Shown: positions 38,197 through 51,569 of the stretch, piece after piece
Numbering within the stretch: the first letter of the stretch is position 1
How the letters are laid out: each line of letters starts with the position of its first letter
Assembly: GCA_029339505.1 (NCBI GenBank)
Contig: JAQISU010000163.1
Span: 1,302,001 to 1,366,000 of the forward strand
Reading direction: 5' to 3'
DNA length: 64,000 nucleotides
DNA from: Unio delphinus
Taxonomy: Eukaryota; Mollusca; Bivalvia; Unionida; Unionidae
Notes under the pieces: generated by a model
Told to the model about the DNA's origin: nothing
Databases searched by the model: none
The model's input: only the letters and a program-made list of their open reading frames with translations
Program-made: the position numbers and the translations under genes

Positions 38197-41100
38197 CATA
38201 CTATGCTACATCTTCATTATAAGTTATCCCTTCATTATAAGCTACCACTTCATTATAAGCAACCACTTCATAATAAGCAACATCTTCATTATAAGATATC
38301 CCTTCATTATAAGTTATCCCTTCATTATAAGTTATCCCTTCATTATAAGTTATCTCTTCATTATAAGCTACCACTTCATTATAAGTTATCCCTTCATTAT
38401 AAGCTACCACTTCATAATAAGCTACATCTTCATTATAAGTTATCCCTTCATTATAAGCTACCACTTCATTATAAGCTACCACTTCATTATAAGCTATCCC
38501 TTCATTATAAGCTACCACTTCATAATAAGCTACATCTTCATTATAAGTTATCGCTTCATTATAAGTTATCCCTTCATTATAAGTTATCACTTCATTATAA
38601 GTTATCCCTTCATTATAAGTTATCCGTTCATTATAAGTTATCACTTCATGATAAGCTACCACTTCATAATAAGCTACCACTTCATACTATGCTACATCTT
38701 CATAATAAGCTATCCCTTCATTATAAGCTACCACTTCATTATAAGCTATCACTTCATTATAAGCTATCCCTTCATTATAAGTTATCTCTTCATTATAAGC
38801 TACCCCTTCATTATAAGCTACATCTTCATTATAAGTTATCCCTTCATTATAAGCTACCACTTCATTATAAACTATCACTTCATTATAAGCTATCCCTTCA
38901 TAATAAGCTACCACTTCATTATAAGTTATCCCTTCATTATATGTTATCCCTTCATTATAAGCTACCCATTCATTATAAGTTATCTCTTCATTATAAGCTA
39001 CCACTTCATTATAAGCTATCCCTTCATTATAAGCTACCACTTCATAATAAGCTACATCTTCATTATAAGTTATCCCTTCATTATAAGTTATCCCTTCATT
39101 ATAAGCTACCACTTCATTATAAGTTATCCCTTCATTATATGTTATCACTTCATTATAAGCTACCACTTCATTATAAGCTACCACTTCATTATAAGCTACC
39201 ACTTCATAATAAGTTATCCCTTCATTATAAGTTATCCCTTCATTATAAGTTATCCCTTCATTATAAGCTACCACTTCATAATAAGCTACATCTTCATTAT
39301 AAGTTATCCCTTCATTATAAATTATCACTTCATTATAAGTTATCCCTTCATTATAAGCTACCACTTCATAATAAGCTACATCTTCATTATAAGTTATCCG
39401 TTCATTATAAGTTATCCCTTCATTATAAGCTACCACTTCATAATAAGCTACATCTTCATTATAAGATATCCCTTCATTATAAGCTATCCCTTCATTATAC
39501 GCTACCACTTCATTATAAGTTATCACTTCATTATAAGCTACCACTTCATTATAAGCTATCACTTCATTATAAGTTATCCCTTCATTATAAGTTATCACTT
39601 CATTATAAGCTACCACTTCATAATAAGCTACATCTTCATTATAAGATATCCCTTCCTTATAAGTTATCCCTTCATTATAAGTTATCCCTTCATTATAAGT
39701 TATCACTTCATTATAAGCTACCACTTCATAATAAGCTACATCTTCATTATAAGTTATCCCTTCATTATAAGTTATCCCTTCATTATAAGCTACCACTTCA
39801 TAATAAGCTACATCTTCATTATAAGATATCCCTTCATTATAAGTTATCCCTTCATTATAAGTTATCCCTTCATTATAAGTTATCACTTCATTATAAGTTA
39901 CCACTTCATAATAAGCTACATCTTCATTATAAGTTATCCCTTGATTATAAGTTATCCTTTCATTATAAGCTACCACTTCATTATAAGTTATCCCTTCATT
40001 ATAAGCTACCACTTCATACTATGCTACATCTTCATTATAAGTTATCCCTTCATTATAAGCTACCACTTCATTATAAGCTACATCTTCATTATAAGATATC
40101 CCTTCATTATAAGTTATCCCTTCATTATAAGTTATCCCTTCATTATGAGTTATCCCTTCATTATAAGTTATCACTTCATTATAAGCTACCACTTCATAAT
40201 AAGCTACATCTTCATTATAAGATATCCCTTCATTATAAGTTATCCCTTCATTATAAGTTATCACTTCATTATAAGCTACCACTTCATAATAAGCTACATC
40301 TTCATTATAAGTTATCCCTTCATTATAAGTTATCCCTTCATTATAAGTTATCACTTCATTATAAGCTACCACTTCATAATAAGCTACATCTTCATTATAA
40401 GTTATCCCTTCATTATAAGTTATCCCTTCATTATTAGCTACCACTTCATAATAAGCTACATCTTCATTATAAGTTATCCCTTCATAATAAGCTACCACTT
40501 CATAATAACCTACATCTTCATTATAAGTTATCCCTTCATTATAAGCTACCACTTCATTATAAGCTACCACTTCATTATAACCTACCACTTCATAATAAGT
40601 TATCCCTTCATTATAAGTTATCCCTTCATTATAAGCTACCACTTCATTATAAGCTACATCTTCATTATAAGTTATCCCTTCATTATAAGTTATCCCTTCA
40701 TTATAAGTTATCCCTTCATTATAAGCTACCACTTCATTATAAGCTACATCTTCATTATAAGTTATCCCTTCATTATAAGTTATTCCTTCATTATAAGCTA
40801 CCACTTCATTATAAGCTACCACTTCATAATAAGTTATCCCTTCATTATAAGTTATCCCTTCATAATAAGCTATCACTTCATTATAAGCTACCACTTCATA
40901 CTATGCTACATCTTCATTATAAGTTATCCCTTCATTATAAGCTACCACTTCATTATAAGCTACCACTTCATAATAAGCTACATCTTCATTATAAGATATC
41001 CCTTCATTATAAGTTATCCCTTCATTATTAGTTATCCCTTCATTATAAGTTATCTCTTCATTATAAGCTACCACTTCATTATAAGTTATCCCTTCATTAT

Positions 41101-44100
41101 AAGCTACCACTTCATAATAAGCTACATCTTCATTATAAGTTATCCCTTCATTATAAGTTATCCCTTCATTATAAGCTACCACTTCATTATAAGCTACCAC
41201 TTCATTATAAGCTATCCCTTCATTATAAGCTACCACTTCATAATAAGCTACATCTTCATTATAAGTTATCCCTTCATTATAAGTTATCACTTCATTATAA
41301 GTTATCCCTTCATTATAAGTTATCCCTTCATTATAAGTTATCACTTCATTATAAGCTACCACTTCATAATAAGCTACCACTTCATACTATGCTACATCTT
41401 CATAATAAGCTATCCCTTCATTATAAGTTATCCCTTCATTATAAGTTATCCCTTCATTATAAGCTACCACTTCATTATAAGTTATCCCTTCATTATAAGC
41501 TACCACTTCATTATAAGCTATCCCTTCATTATAAGTTATCTCTTCATTATAAGCTATCCGTTCATTATAAGCTACATCTTCATTATAAGTTATCCCTTTA
41601 TTATAAGCTACCACTTCATTATAAACTATCACTTCATTATAAGCTATCCCTTCATAATAAGCTACATCTTCATTATAAGTTATCCCTTCATTATAAGTTA
41701 TCCCTTCATTATAAGCTACCACTTCATTATAAGTTATCCCTTCATTATATGTTATCCCTTCATTATAAGCTACCCATTCATTATAAGTTATCTCTTCATT
41801 GTAATCTACCACTTCATTATAAGCTATCCCTTCATTATAAGCTACCACTTCATAATAAGCTACATCTTCATTATAAGTTATCCCTTCATTATAAGTTATC
41901 CCTTCATTATAAGCTACCACTTCATTATAAGTTATCCCTTCATTATATGTTATCACTTCATTATAAGCTACGACATCATTATAAGCTACCACTTCATTAT
42001 AAGCTACCACTTCATAATAAGTTATCCCTTCATTATAAGTTATCCCTTCATTATAAGTTATCCCTTCATTATAAGCTACCACTTCATAATAAGCTACATC
42101 TTCATTATAAGTTATCCCTTCATTATAAGTTATCACTTTATTATAAGTTATCCCTTCATTATAAGCTACCACTTCATAATAAGCTACATCTTCATTATAA
42201 GTTATCCCTTCATTATAAGTTATCCCTTCATTATAAGCTACCACTTCATAATAAGCTACATCTTCATTATAAGATATCCCTTCATTATAAGCTATCCCTT
42301 CATTATACGCTACCACTTCATTATAAGTTATCACTACATTATAAGCTACCACTTCATAATAAGCTACATCTTCATTATAAGTTATCCCTTCATTATAAGT
42401 TATCCCTTCATTATAAGCTACCACTTCATAATAAGCTACATCTTCATTATAAGATATCCCTTCATTATAAGCTATCCATTCATTATAAGCTACCACTTCA
42501 TTATAAGTTATCCCTTCATTATAAGCTAACACTTCATACTATGCTACATCTTCATTGTAAGTTATCCCTTCATTATAAGCTACCACTTCATTATAAGCTA
42601 TCACTTCATTATAAGTTATCCCTTCATTATAAGTTATCACTTCATTATAAGCTACCACTCCATAATAAGCTACATCTTCATTATAAGATATCCCTTCATT
42701 ATAAGTTATCCCTTCATTATAAGTTATCCCTTCATTATAAGTTATCACTTCATTATAAGCTACCACTTCATAATAAGCTACATCTTCATTATAAGTTATC
42801 CCTTCATTATAAGTTATCACTTCATTATAAGCTACCACTTCATAATAAGCTACCACTTCATTATAAGTTATCCCTTCATTATAAGCTACCACTTCATACT
42901 ATGCTACATCTTCATTATAAGTTATCCCTTCATTATAAGCTACCACTTCATTATAAGCTACATCTTCATTATAAGATATCCCTTCATTATAAGTTATCCC
43001 TTCATTATAAGTTATCCCTTCATTATAAGTTATCACTTCATTATAAGCTACCACTTCATAATAAGCTACATCTTCATTATAAGATATCCCTTCATTATAA
43101 GTTATCCCTTCATTATAAGTTATCCCTTCATTATAAGCTACCACTTCATTATAAGCTACCACTTCATTATAAGCTATCCCTTCATTATAAGCTACCACTT
43201 CATAATAAGCTACATCTTCATTATAAGTTATCCCTTCATTATAAGTTATCCCTTCATTATAAGTTATCACTTCATTATAAGTTATCCCTTCATTATAAGT
43301 TATCCGTTCATTATAAGTTATCACTTCATGATAAGCTACCACTTCATAATAAGCTACCACTTCATACTATGCTACATCTTCATAATAAGCTATCCCTTCA
43401 TTATAAGTTATCCCTTCATTATAAGCTACCACTTCATTATAAGCTATCACTTCATTATAAGCTATCCCTTCATTATAAGTTATCTCTTCATTATAAGCTA
43501 TCCCTTCATTATAAGCTACATCTTCATTATAAGTTATCCCTTCATTATAAGCTACCACTTCATTATAAACTATCACTTCATTATAAGCTATCCCTTCATA
43601 ATAAGCTACATCTTCATTATAAGTTATCCCTTCATTATAAGCTACCACTTCATTATAAGTTATCCCTTCATTATATGTTATCCCTTCATTATAAGCTACC
43701 CATTCATTATAAGTTATCTCTTCATTATAAGCTACCACTTCATTATAAGCTATCCCTTCATTATAAGCTACCACTTCATAATAAGCTACATCTTCATTAT
43801 AAGTTATCCCTTCATTATAAGTTATCCCTTCATTATATGTTATCACTTCATTATAAGCTACCACTTCATTATAAGCTACCACTTCATTATAAGCTACCAC
43901 TTCATAATAAGTTATCCCTTCATTATAAGTTATCCCTTCATTATAAGTTATCCCTTCATTATAAGCTACCACTTCATAATAAGCTACATCTTCATTATAA
44001 GTTATCCCTTCATTATAAGTTATCACTTCATTATAAGTTATCCCTTCATTATAAGCTACCACTTCATAATAAGCTACATCTTCATTATAAGTTATCCCTT

Positions 44101-47100
44101 CATTATAAGTTATCCCTTCATTATAAGCTACCACTTCATAATAAGCTACATCTTCATTATAAGATATCCCTTCATTATAAGCTATCCCTTCATTATACGC
44201 TACCACTTCATTATAAGTTATCACTTCATTATAAGCTACCACTTCATTATAAGCTATCACTTCATTATAAGTTATCCCTTCATTATAAGTTATCACTTCA
44301 TTATAAGTTACCAGTTCATAATAAGCTACATCTTCATTATAAGATATCCCTTCCTTATAAGTTATCCCTTCATTATAAGTTATCCCTTCATTATAAGTTA
44401 TCACTTCATTATAAGCTACCACTTCATAATAAGCTACATCTTCATTATAAGTTATCCCTTCATTATAAGTTATCCCTTCATTATAAGCTACCACTTCATA
44501 ATAAGCTACATCTTCATTATAAGATATCCCTTCATTATAAGTTATCCCTTCATTATAAGTTATCCCTTCATTATAAGTTATCACTTCATTATAAGTTACC
44601 ACTTCATAATAAGCTACATCTTCATTATAAGTTATCCCTTGATTATAAGTTATCCTTTCATTATAAGCTACCACTTCATTATAAGTTATCCCTTCATTAT
44701 AAGCTACCACTTCATACTATGCTACATCTTCATTATAAGTTATCCCTTCATTATAAGCTACCACTTCATTATAAGCTACATCTTCATTATAAGATATCCC
44801 TTCATTATAAGTTATCCCTTCATTATAAGTTATCCCTTCATTATAAGTTATCACTTCATTATAAGCTACCACTTCATAATAAGCTACATCTTCATTATAA
44901 GATATCCCTTCATTATAAGCTATCCCTTCATTATAAGTTATCACTTCATTATAAGCTACCACTTCATAATAAGCTACATCTTCATTATAAGTTATCCCTT
45001 CATTATAAGTTATCCCTTCATTATAAGTTATCACTTCATTATAAGCTACCACTTCATAATAAGCTACATCTTCATTATAAGTTATCCCTTCATTATAAGT
45101 TATCCCTTCATTATTAGCTACCACTTCATAATAAGCTACATCTTCATTATAAGTTATCCCTTCATAATAAGCTACCACTTCATAATAACCTACATCTTCA
45201 TTATAAGTTATCCCTTCATTATAAGCTACCACTTCATTATAAGCTACCACTTCATTATAACCTACCACTTCATAATAAGTTATCCCTTCATTATAAGTTA
45301 TCCCTTCATTATAAGCTACCACTTCATTATAAGCTACATCTTCATTATAAGTTATCCCTTCATTATAAGTTATTCCTTCATTATAAGCTACCACTTCATT
45401 ATAAGCTACCACTTCATAATAAGTTATCCCTTCATTATAAGTTATCCCTTCATAATAAGCTATCACTTCATTATAAGCTACCACTTCATACTATGCTACA
45501 TCTTCATTATAAGTTATCCCTTCATTATAAGCTACCACTTCATTATAAGCTACCACTTCATAATAAGCTACATCTTCATTATAAGATATCCCTTCATTAT
45601 AAGTTATCCCTTCATTATTAGTTATCCCTTCATTATAAGTTATCTCTTCATTATAAGCTACCACTTCATTATAAGTTATCCCTTCATTATAAGCTACCAC
45701 TTCATAATAAGCTACATCTTCATTATAAGTTATCCCTTCATTATAAGTTATCCCTTCATTATAAGCTACCACTTCATTATAAGCTACCACTTCATTATAA
45801 GCTATCCCTTCATTATAAGCTACCACTTCATAATAAGCTACATCTTCATTATAAGTTATCCCTTCATTATAAGTTATCACTTCATTATAAGTTATCCCTT
45901 CATTATAAGTTATCCCTTCATTATAAGTTATCACTTCATTATAAGCTACCACTTCATAATAAGCTACCACTTTATACTATGCTACATCTTCATAATAAGC
46001 TATCCCTTCATTATAAGTTATCCCTTCATTATAAGTTATCCCTTCATTATAAGCTACCACTTCATTATAAGTTATCCCTTCATTATAAGCTACCACTTCA
46101 TAATAAGCTACATCTTCATTATAAGTTATCCCTTCATTATAAGCTACCACTTCATTATAAGCTATCACTTCATTATAAGCTATCCCTTCATTATAAGGTA
46201 TCCCTTCATTATAAGCTACCACTTCATTATAAGCTATCACTTCATTATAAGCTATCCCTTCATTATAAGTTATCTCTTCATTATAAGCTATCCGTTCATT
46301 ATAAGCTACATCTTCATTATAAGTTATCCCTTTATTATAAGCTACCACTTCATTATAAACTATCACTTCATTATAAGCTATCCCTTCATAATAAGCTACA
46401 TCTTCATTATAAGTTATCCCTTCATTATAAGTTATCCCTTCATTATAAGCTACCACTTCATTATAAGTTATCCCTTCATTATATGTTATCCCTTCATTAT
46501 AAGCTACCCATTCATTATAAGTTATCTCTTCATTGTAAGCTACCACTTCATTATAAGCTATCCCTTCATTATAAGCTACCACTTCATAATAAGCTACATC
46601 TTCATTATAAGTTATCCCTTCATTATAAGTTATCCCTTCATTATAAGCTACCACTTCATTATAAGTTATCCCTTCATTATATGTTATCATTTCATTATAA
46701 GCTACCACTTCATTATAAGCTACCACTTCATTATAAGCTACCACTTCATAATAAGTTATCCCTTCATTATAAGTTATCCCTTCATTATAAGTTATCCCTT
46801 CATTATAAGCTACCACTTCATAATAAGCTACATCTTCATTATAAGTTATCCCTTCATTATAAGTTATCACTTCATTATAAGTTATCCCTTCATTATAAGC
46901 TACCACTTCATAATAAGCTACATCTTCATTATAAGTTATCCCTTCATTATAAGTTATCCCTTCATTATAAGCTACCACTTCATAATAAGCTACATCTTCA
47001 TTATAAGATATCCCTTCATTATAAGCTATCCCTTCATTATACGCTACCACTTCATTATAAGTTATCACTACATTATAAGCTACCACTTCATAATAAGCTA

Positions 47101-47632
47101 CATCTTCATTATAAGTTATCCCTTCATTATAAGTTATCCCTTCATTATAAGCTACCACTTCATAATAAGCTACATCTTCATTATAAGATATCCCTTCATT
47201 ATAAGCTATCCCTTCATTATAAGCTACCACTTCATTATAAGTTATCCCTTCATTATAAGCTACCACTTCATACTATGCTACATCTTCATTGTAAGTTATC
47301 CCTTCATTATAAGCTACCACTTCATTATAAGCTATCACTTCATTATAAGTTATCCCTTCATTATAAGTTATCACTTCATTATAAGCTACCACTTCATAAT
47401 AAGCTATATCTTCATTATAAGATATCCCTTCATTATAAGTTATCCCTTCATTATAAGTTATCCCTTCATTATAAGTTATCACTTCATTATAAGCTACCAC
47501 TTCATAATAAGCTACATCTTCATTATAAGTTATCCCTTCATTATAAGTTATCACTTCATTATAAGCTACCACTTCATAATAAGCTACCACTTCATTATAA
47601 GTTATCCCTTCATTATAAGCTACCACTTCATA
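38197..47632. repeat. ~4.7-kb tandem duplication within the 18-bp array
   Basis: The rare variant unit CATACTATGCTACATCTT occurs at spacings 486, 1332, 882, 486, 1152, 360 bp through the first copy (to about 42895). It then occurs at 468, 1350, 774, 486, 1296, 360 bp through the second (to about 47629). The two series match apart from gains and losses of 1 to 8 whole units. This indicates a duplicated block of about 261-263 units. Confidence 0.88.
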
Positions 47633-48341
47633 CTATGCTACATCTTCATTATAAGTTATCCCTTCATTATAAGCTACCACTTCATTATAAGCTACATCTT
47701 CATTATAAGATATCCCTTCATTATAAGTTATCCCTTCATTATAAGTTATCCCTTCATTATAAGTTATCACTTCATTATAAGCTACCACTTCATAATAAGC
47801 TACATCTTCATTATAAGATATCCCTTCATTATAAGTTATCCCTTCATTATAAGTTATCCCTTCATTATAAGTTATCCCTTCATTATAAGCTACCACTTCA
47901 TAATAAGCTACATCTTCATTATAAGTTATCCCTTCATTATAAGTTATCACTTCATTATAAGTTATCCCTTCATTATAAGTTATCACTTCATTATAAGCTT
48001 ACTCTTCATTATAAGTTATCACTTCATTATAAGCTACCACTTCATAATAAGCTACCACTTCATACTATGCTACATCTTCATAATAAGCTACATCTTCATT
48101 ATAAGTTATCCCTTCATTATAAGCTACATCTTCATAATAAGCTATCCCTTCATTATAAGTTATCCCTACATTATAAGCTACCACTTCATTATAAGCTATC
48201 ACTTCATTATAAGCTATCCCTTCATAATAAGCTACATCTTCATTATAAGTTATCCCTTCATTATAAGCTACCCATTCATTATAAGCTATCCCTTCATGAT
48301 ACAGTCCTAATCTAAGATCCTCATCTGTCTAAGTGACTTAC

Positions 48342-48403
48342 TATCATTCCACTGTCCACTGCCCGCAAACCATACCATCCTGCTATACCAAAATGATTTG
48401 AAT
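48342..48403 (-). CDS. LDH2-family oxidoreductase, coding exon 4
   Basis: Residues 120-139 (codon 119 is split with exon 3). It reads SNHFGIAGWYGLRAVDSGMI. N-x-N-H-F-G is the family signature around a conserved His (122 here). The acceptor is TTTCTTTTCCAG and the donor ATA|GTAAGT; it enters in phase 1 and exits in phase 0. The donor is followed within about 46 nt by the 15.2-kb minisatellite. Confidence 0.96.
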
Positions 48404-49010
48404 CTGGAAAAGAAACAAATGATCTCCATTATCAATGGGTGTGCAGATCTAAAACAGAGGAGTACATTAGCAACAAGATGTCTGCATCATGTAAAAATCC
48501 TTATGCATGGTATACCGAACAGAACTGTAGATAGGCACCTCATTCTAAAACAACTAGTGTCATGTTTTAAAGTTTTATTTATTTAGTTCTCAACATCACC
48601 TGGGTTAACTTTGCATCCTGTATCACAGACCTGATGTGTCTACTGTAATATGGTGTGCAATAACAATCAGGTCTCCATAAACTTTTACCAAATCATCTTT
48701 AAAAAACTGCTGTGCTAATGAATTTTCATATAGTGTGTAGATTTTGTGGCATCAATAGAAAATATTTGGCTTCCATAGCATCTACATGGAAAATGCACAT
48801 TTCAAAACTTCTACTAAAACACTTGATTACGGCCAAGCTTTGAAGGAATTTTCTTACAAACATTTTGTAAACCAAAGTTATGCTTTTATGGTTTCCCTAA
48901 CAATAATATAGCTTCTATATCAACAGGTAGAAAATGTATATTTTCTCTTTTGCCAATTTGAATAAACTTTGTAGAGAATATTTCATACAATATATTCTAT
49001 TATTACTCAA
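48404..49010 (-). other. 3' end of intron 3, nothing recognised
   Basis: Unique intronic sequence between exon 4 and the ~60-70 bp minisatellite. Confidence 0.45.
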
Positions 49011-49439
49011 CCAAGGTCGAGGCCTCCCTTTGTTGGAATATTTATTACGACATGTTCCATATATACTCTACCAAGGTTGAGGTCTCCTTTTGTTGGAATA
49101 TTTATTACGAAATGTTTCATATATACTGTACCAAAGTTGAGGCCTCCCTTTGTTGGTATATTTATTATAATATGTTTCATATATACTGTACCAAAGTTGA
49201 GCTACTGGAGGCTTTCCTTTGGTAGGAATACTTTCTATAATATGTGTCATATATACTGTACCAAAGTTGAGCTACTGGAGGCTTTCCTTTGTTGGAATAT
49301 TTTCTATAATATACCCCATATACACTGTACAAAGTTTGAGCTATTAAATGGCTCCTTTTGTTGTAATATTTCCTATTATATGTTTTATATATACTGTGTC
49401 AAGTTTTCTGCTGTTGGATGCATCCTTTTGTTGTAATAT
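49011..49439. repeat. ~60-70-bp minisatellite, left part
   Basis: Six copies of a unit with CCTTTTGTTGGAATATTT, then TATATATACTGTACCAA and a variable GTTGAGCTACTGGAGG segment. The first copies are 60 bp and the later ones about 71 bp. The array is cut at 49435-49439 by the LTR insertion and resumes at 50692. Confidence 0.93.
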
Positions 49440-50691
49440 TGTCACAGAATTGTATTAACCCTTTTATTTATTTATTAAATTCATGTACTCGAGTTTCATT
49501 TTTGGTGTACAATGATACCCAAGAATGAATAATGTATATTGTGTCGTATTTCAAAATAGTGAGTTCGGTACATCCTATGCCGCACATGCAAAGTGCTTTC
49601 GATGAAAAGAACTGAGTGCCTTCAGTGCACAGACAATATCTGTGTACAAATACCTAACCTCATGTAAGGTTCTTTACATTATGTATTGTCAGTCATCAGT
49701 CTACTATAATGATTGCACATCTCCAGCTGTAGAGGTATGTACATTTATTAATTTCTTGTATATACAAGATCACTGTTGCACTACCATGTTAATTTTTGTT
49801 TACGACTTAGCAAAGGAATTATGTTAATAACATAAGGCTACAATTTTAAGAAATGTTTAGTACAGCAGGATTCTTATTGGGCAGGGTTAGGTTTGTTTCG
49901 GATCTTGTTTTATAATTATTGTGGGCATAATATAATCTGTATAACTTACCGTGCATAACATTATTATGTTTTTATGCCTGTGTCATATATAGTACATGGT
50001 ATTGGAAATGTTTTCAGCTGTCCAGTATCTGGAGTGACCAGTGTCTGGAGTGTCCGGTGTTGTACAGAGTCTAGTGTCCGGAGCATCTGGAAAGTGTATT
50101 GAGCTGTCTGGAGTGGTCCAGAGTGGCTTGAGGGACCCAGTGTTCCAAGTTATCAGAGTGATCGAGGTCTACGTGGTGCAAACTGTAAGCCAACCACAGG
50201 ATAATAATCATAGCAGCTGTAAAACTGAACATTAGCAGCCATGGTGCTGAAATAAAGTGTTCTGACGATGGAGTGTATCTTCTTGCATATAATCTTTTAG
50301 CCGTTGGCTAATTTTTGGGTTTGCAAAACCCACTGTATCTTTTGAGACTGTAAAGATAAGTTATATATCTGTCCTTTTTCATTTGCATAATTTCACTATG
50401 AGTGAATTCATTTTACTGCATGAGTAAAATTCTACTATATCCATCTTTTCATTGTTTAGTCACTGTAAATCATTCAACCTTTGTGTTTGTATTTTGTAGA
50501 GTAATTTGTATTTTTCATTATTACATTTGTGCGTTATTATGTTAATAATCCAATATATGGATTAAATATACAATCACATATTCATAATTTAATTGCTCAT
50601 TCAAGTCATTCATTATTAAACATTGTATTTATATTATCGTCAAACGTGTTCTGTTGTGAATCCAGAAATCTCACCCGGTTATCTTGTTACA
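49440..50691. mobile_element. Solo LTR of an LTR retrotransposon (1252 bp)
   Basis: The element begins TGTCACAG and ends TTGTTACA (TG...CA termini with an imperfect short inverted repeat). It is flanked by 5-bp direct repeats AATAT at 49435-49439 and 50692-50696. Removing it restores a continuous minisatellite unit (TTTTGTTGTAATAT then TTCCT), confirming the boundaries. An internal AATAAA near 50250 would suit an LTR polyadenylation site. No gag or pol sequence, primer-binding site or second LTR is present, so it is a solo LTR left by recombination. The superfamily is not determinable here; orientation is tentative. Confidence 0.85.
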
Positions 50692-51365
50692 AATATTTCC
50701 TTTAATATGTTCCATATATACTGTACCAGAGCTTCAGCTATTGTTGGCCTCCTTTTGTTGGAATATTTCCTATAATAAGTTTTATATATACTGTACCAAA
50801 GCATCAGCTATTGGAGGCCTCCTTTTGTTGGAATATTTCCTATAATAAGTTTTATATATACTGTACCAGAGCCTCAGCTATTGGAGTCCTCCTTTTGTTG
50901 GAATATTTCCTATAAGTTTTATATATACTGTACCAAGGTTGAGCTATTGGAGGCCTCCTTTTGTTGGAATATTTCCTATAATATGTTTTATATATACTGT
51001 ACCAAGGTTGAGCTATTGTTGGCCTCCTTTTGTTGGAATATTTCCTATAATAAGTTTTATATATACTGTACCAAAGCATCAGCTATTGGAGGCCTCCTTT
51101 TGTTGGAATATTTCCTATAATAGGTTTTATATATACTGTACCAGAGCCTCAGCTATTGGAGTCCTCCATTTGTTGGAATATTTCCTATAATAAGTTTTAT
51201 ATATACTGTACCAAGGTTGAGCTATTGGAGGCCTCCTTTTGTTGGAATATTTCCTATAATATGTTTTATATATACTGTACCAAGGTTGAGCTATTGGAGG
51301 CCTCCTTTTGTTGGAATATTTCCTATAATAAGTTTTATATATACTATACCAAGGTTGAGCTATTG
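50692..51365. repeat. 70-bp minisatellite, right part
   Basis: About nine to ten copies of the same 70-bp unit as at 49011-49439 (TATTGGAGGCCTCCTTTTGT core). Two interdigitated variants differ in CATCAGC / CCTCAGC versus GTTGAGC. TTGGAGGCCTCC contains the palindrome GGAGGCCTCC. Confidence 0.95.
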
Positions 51366-51499
51366 AAGCATGAAACATTTTGCCTTCATTAGGACCTGGT
51401 TGAAAATTTTCAAATAAGATTATTTGGTCTTATGATGATTTTATTTGGCTTTTATAATAATGAAAATGGGTGAGCAATCGTGAACCAATTTGGTTTTAA

Positions 51500-51569
51500 T
51501 GTTGCATACAGTGGTTTATTATTATTCCGTCCTCATGATCTGACAAGCACATACAGTGATATATTATTA
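51500..51569. repeat. ~55-bp repeat, left part interrupted by a Tigger-like element
   Basis: Units with CACATACAGTGATATATTATT and CTCATGATCTGACAAG begin here and resume at 52493 after the inserted transposon. Confidence 0.75.

Larger units (their letters stand above)
33049..48294. repeat. Giant 18-bp minisatellite, 847 units, filling intron 4
   Basis: The plus-strand unit is CATTATAAGCTACCACTT, with variants at a few fixed positions: GTTATCCCTT, GTTATCACTT, GCTATCCCTT and GCTACATCTT endings, and CATAATAAG or CATACTATG starts. The array begins at 33049 and the last complete unit ends at 48294, exactly 847 x 18 bp. Every point I checked inside has the same 18-bp register, so length changes have been by whole units. 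The TTATAA palindrome recurs in most units. The plus strand is C-rich and G-poor, so the host pre-mRNA strand is G-rich. It makes up about 87% of intron 4 and ends about 46 bp from the exon 4 donor. Confidence 0.98.

Noticed and set aside
33049..48294. CRISPR array
   Set aside because: Units are contiguous 18-mers with no unique spacers, no leader and no cas genes; the genome is eukaryotic.
37748..48310. Open frames of 1200-1660 codons as giant repeat-protein genes
   Set aside because: They are fully explained by an 18-bp period in stop-poor units. Frames are open on both strands at once, have no unique N- or C-terminal sequence, and lie inside intron 4 of a well-supported gene.
49440..50691. 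Complete LTR retrotransposon
   Set aside because: Only one LTR-like segment is present, with target duplications directly at its ends and no internal region.
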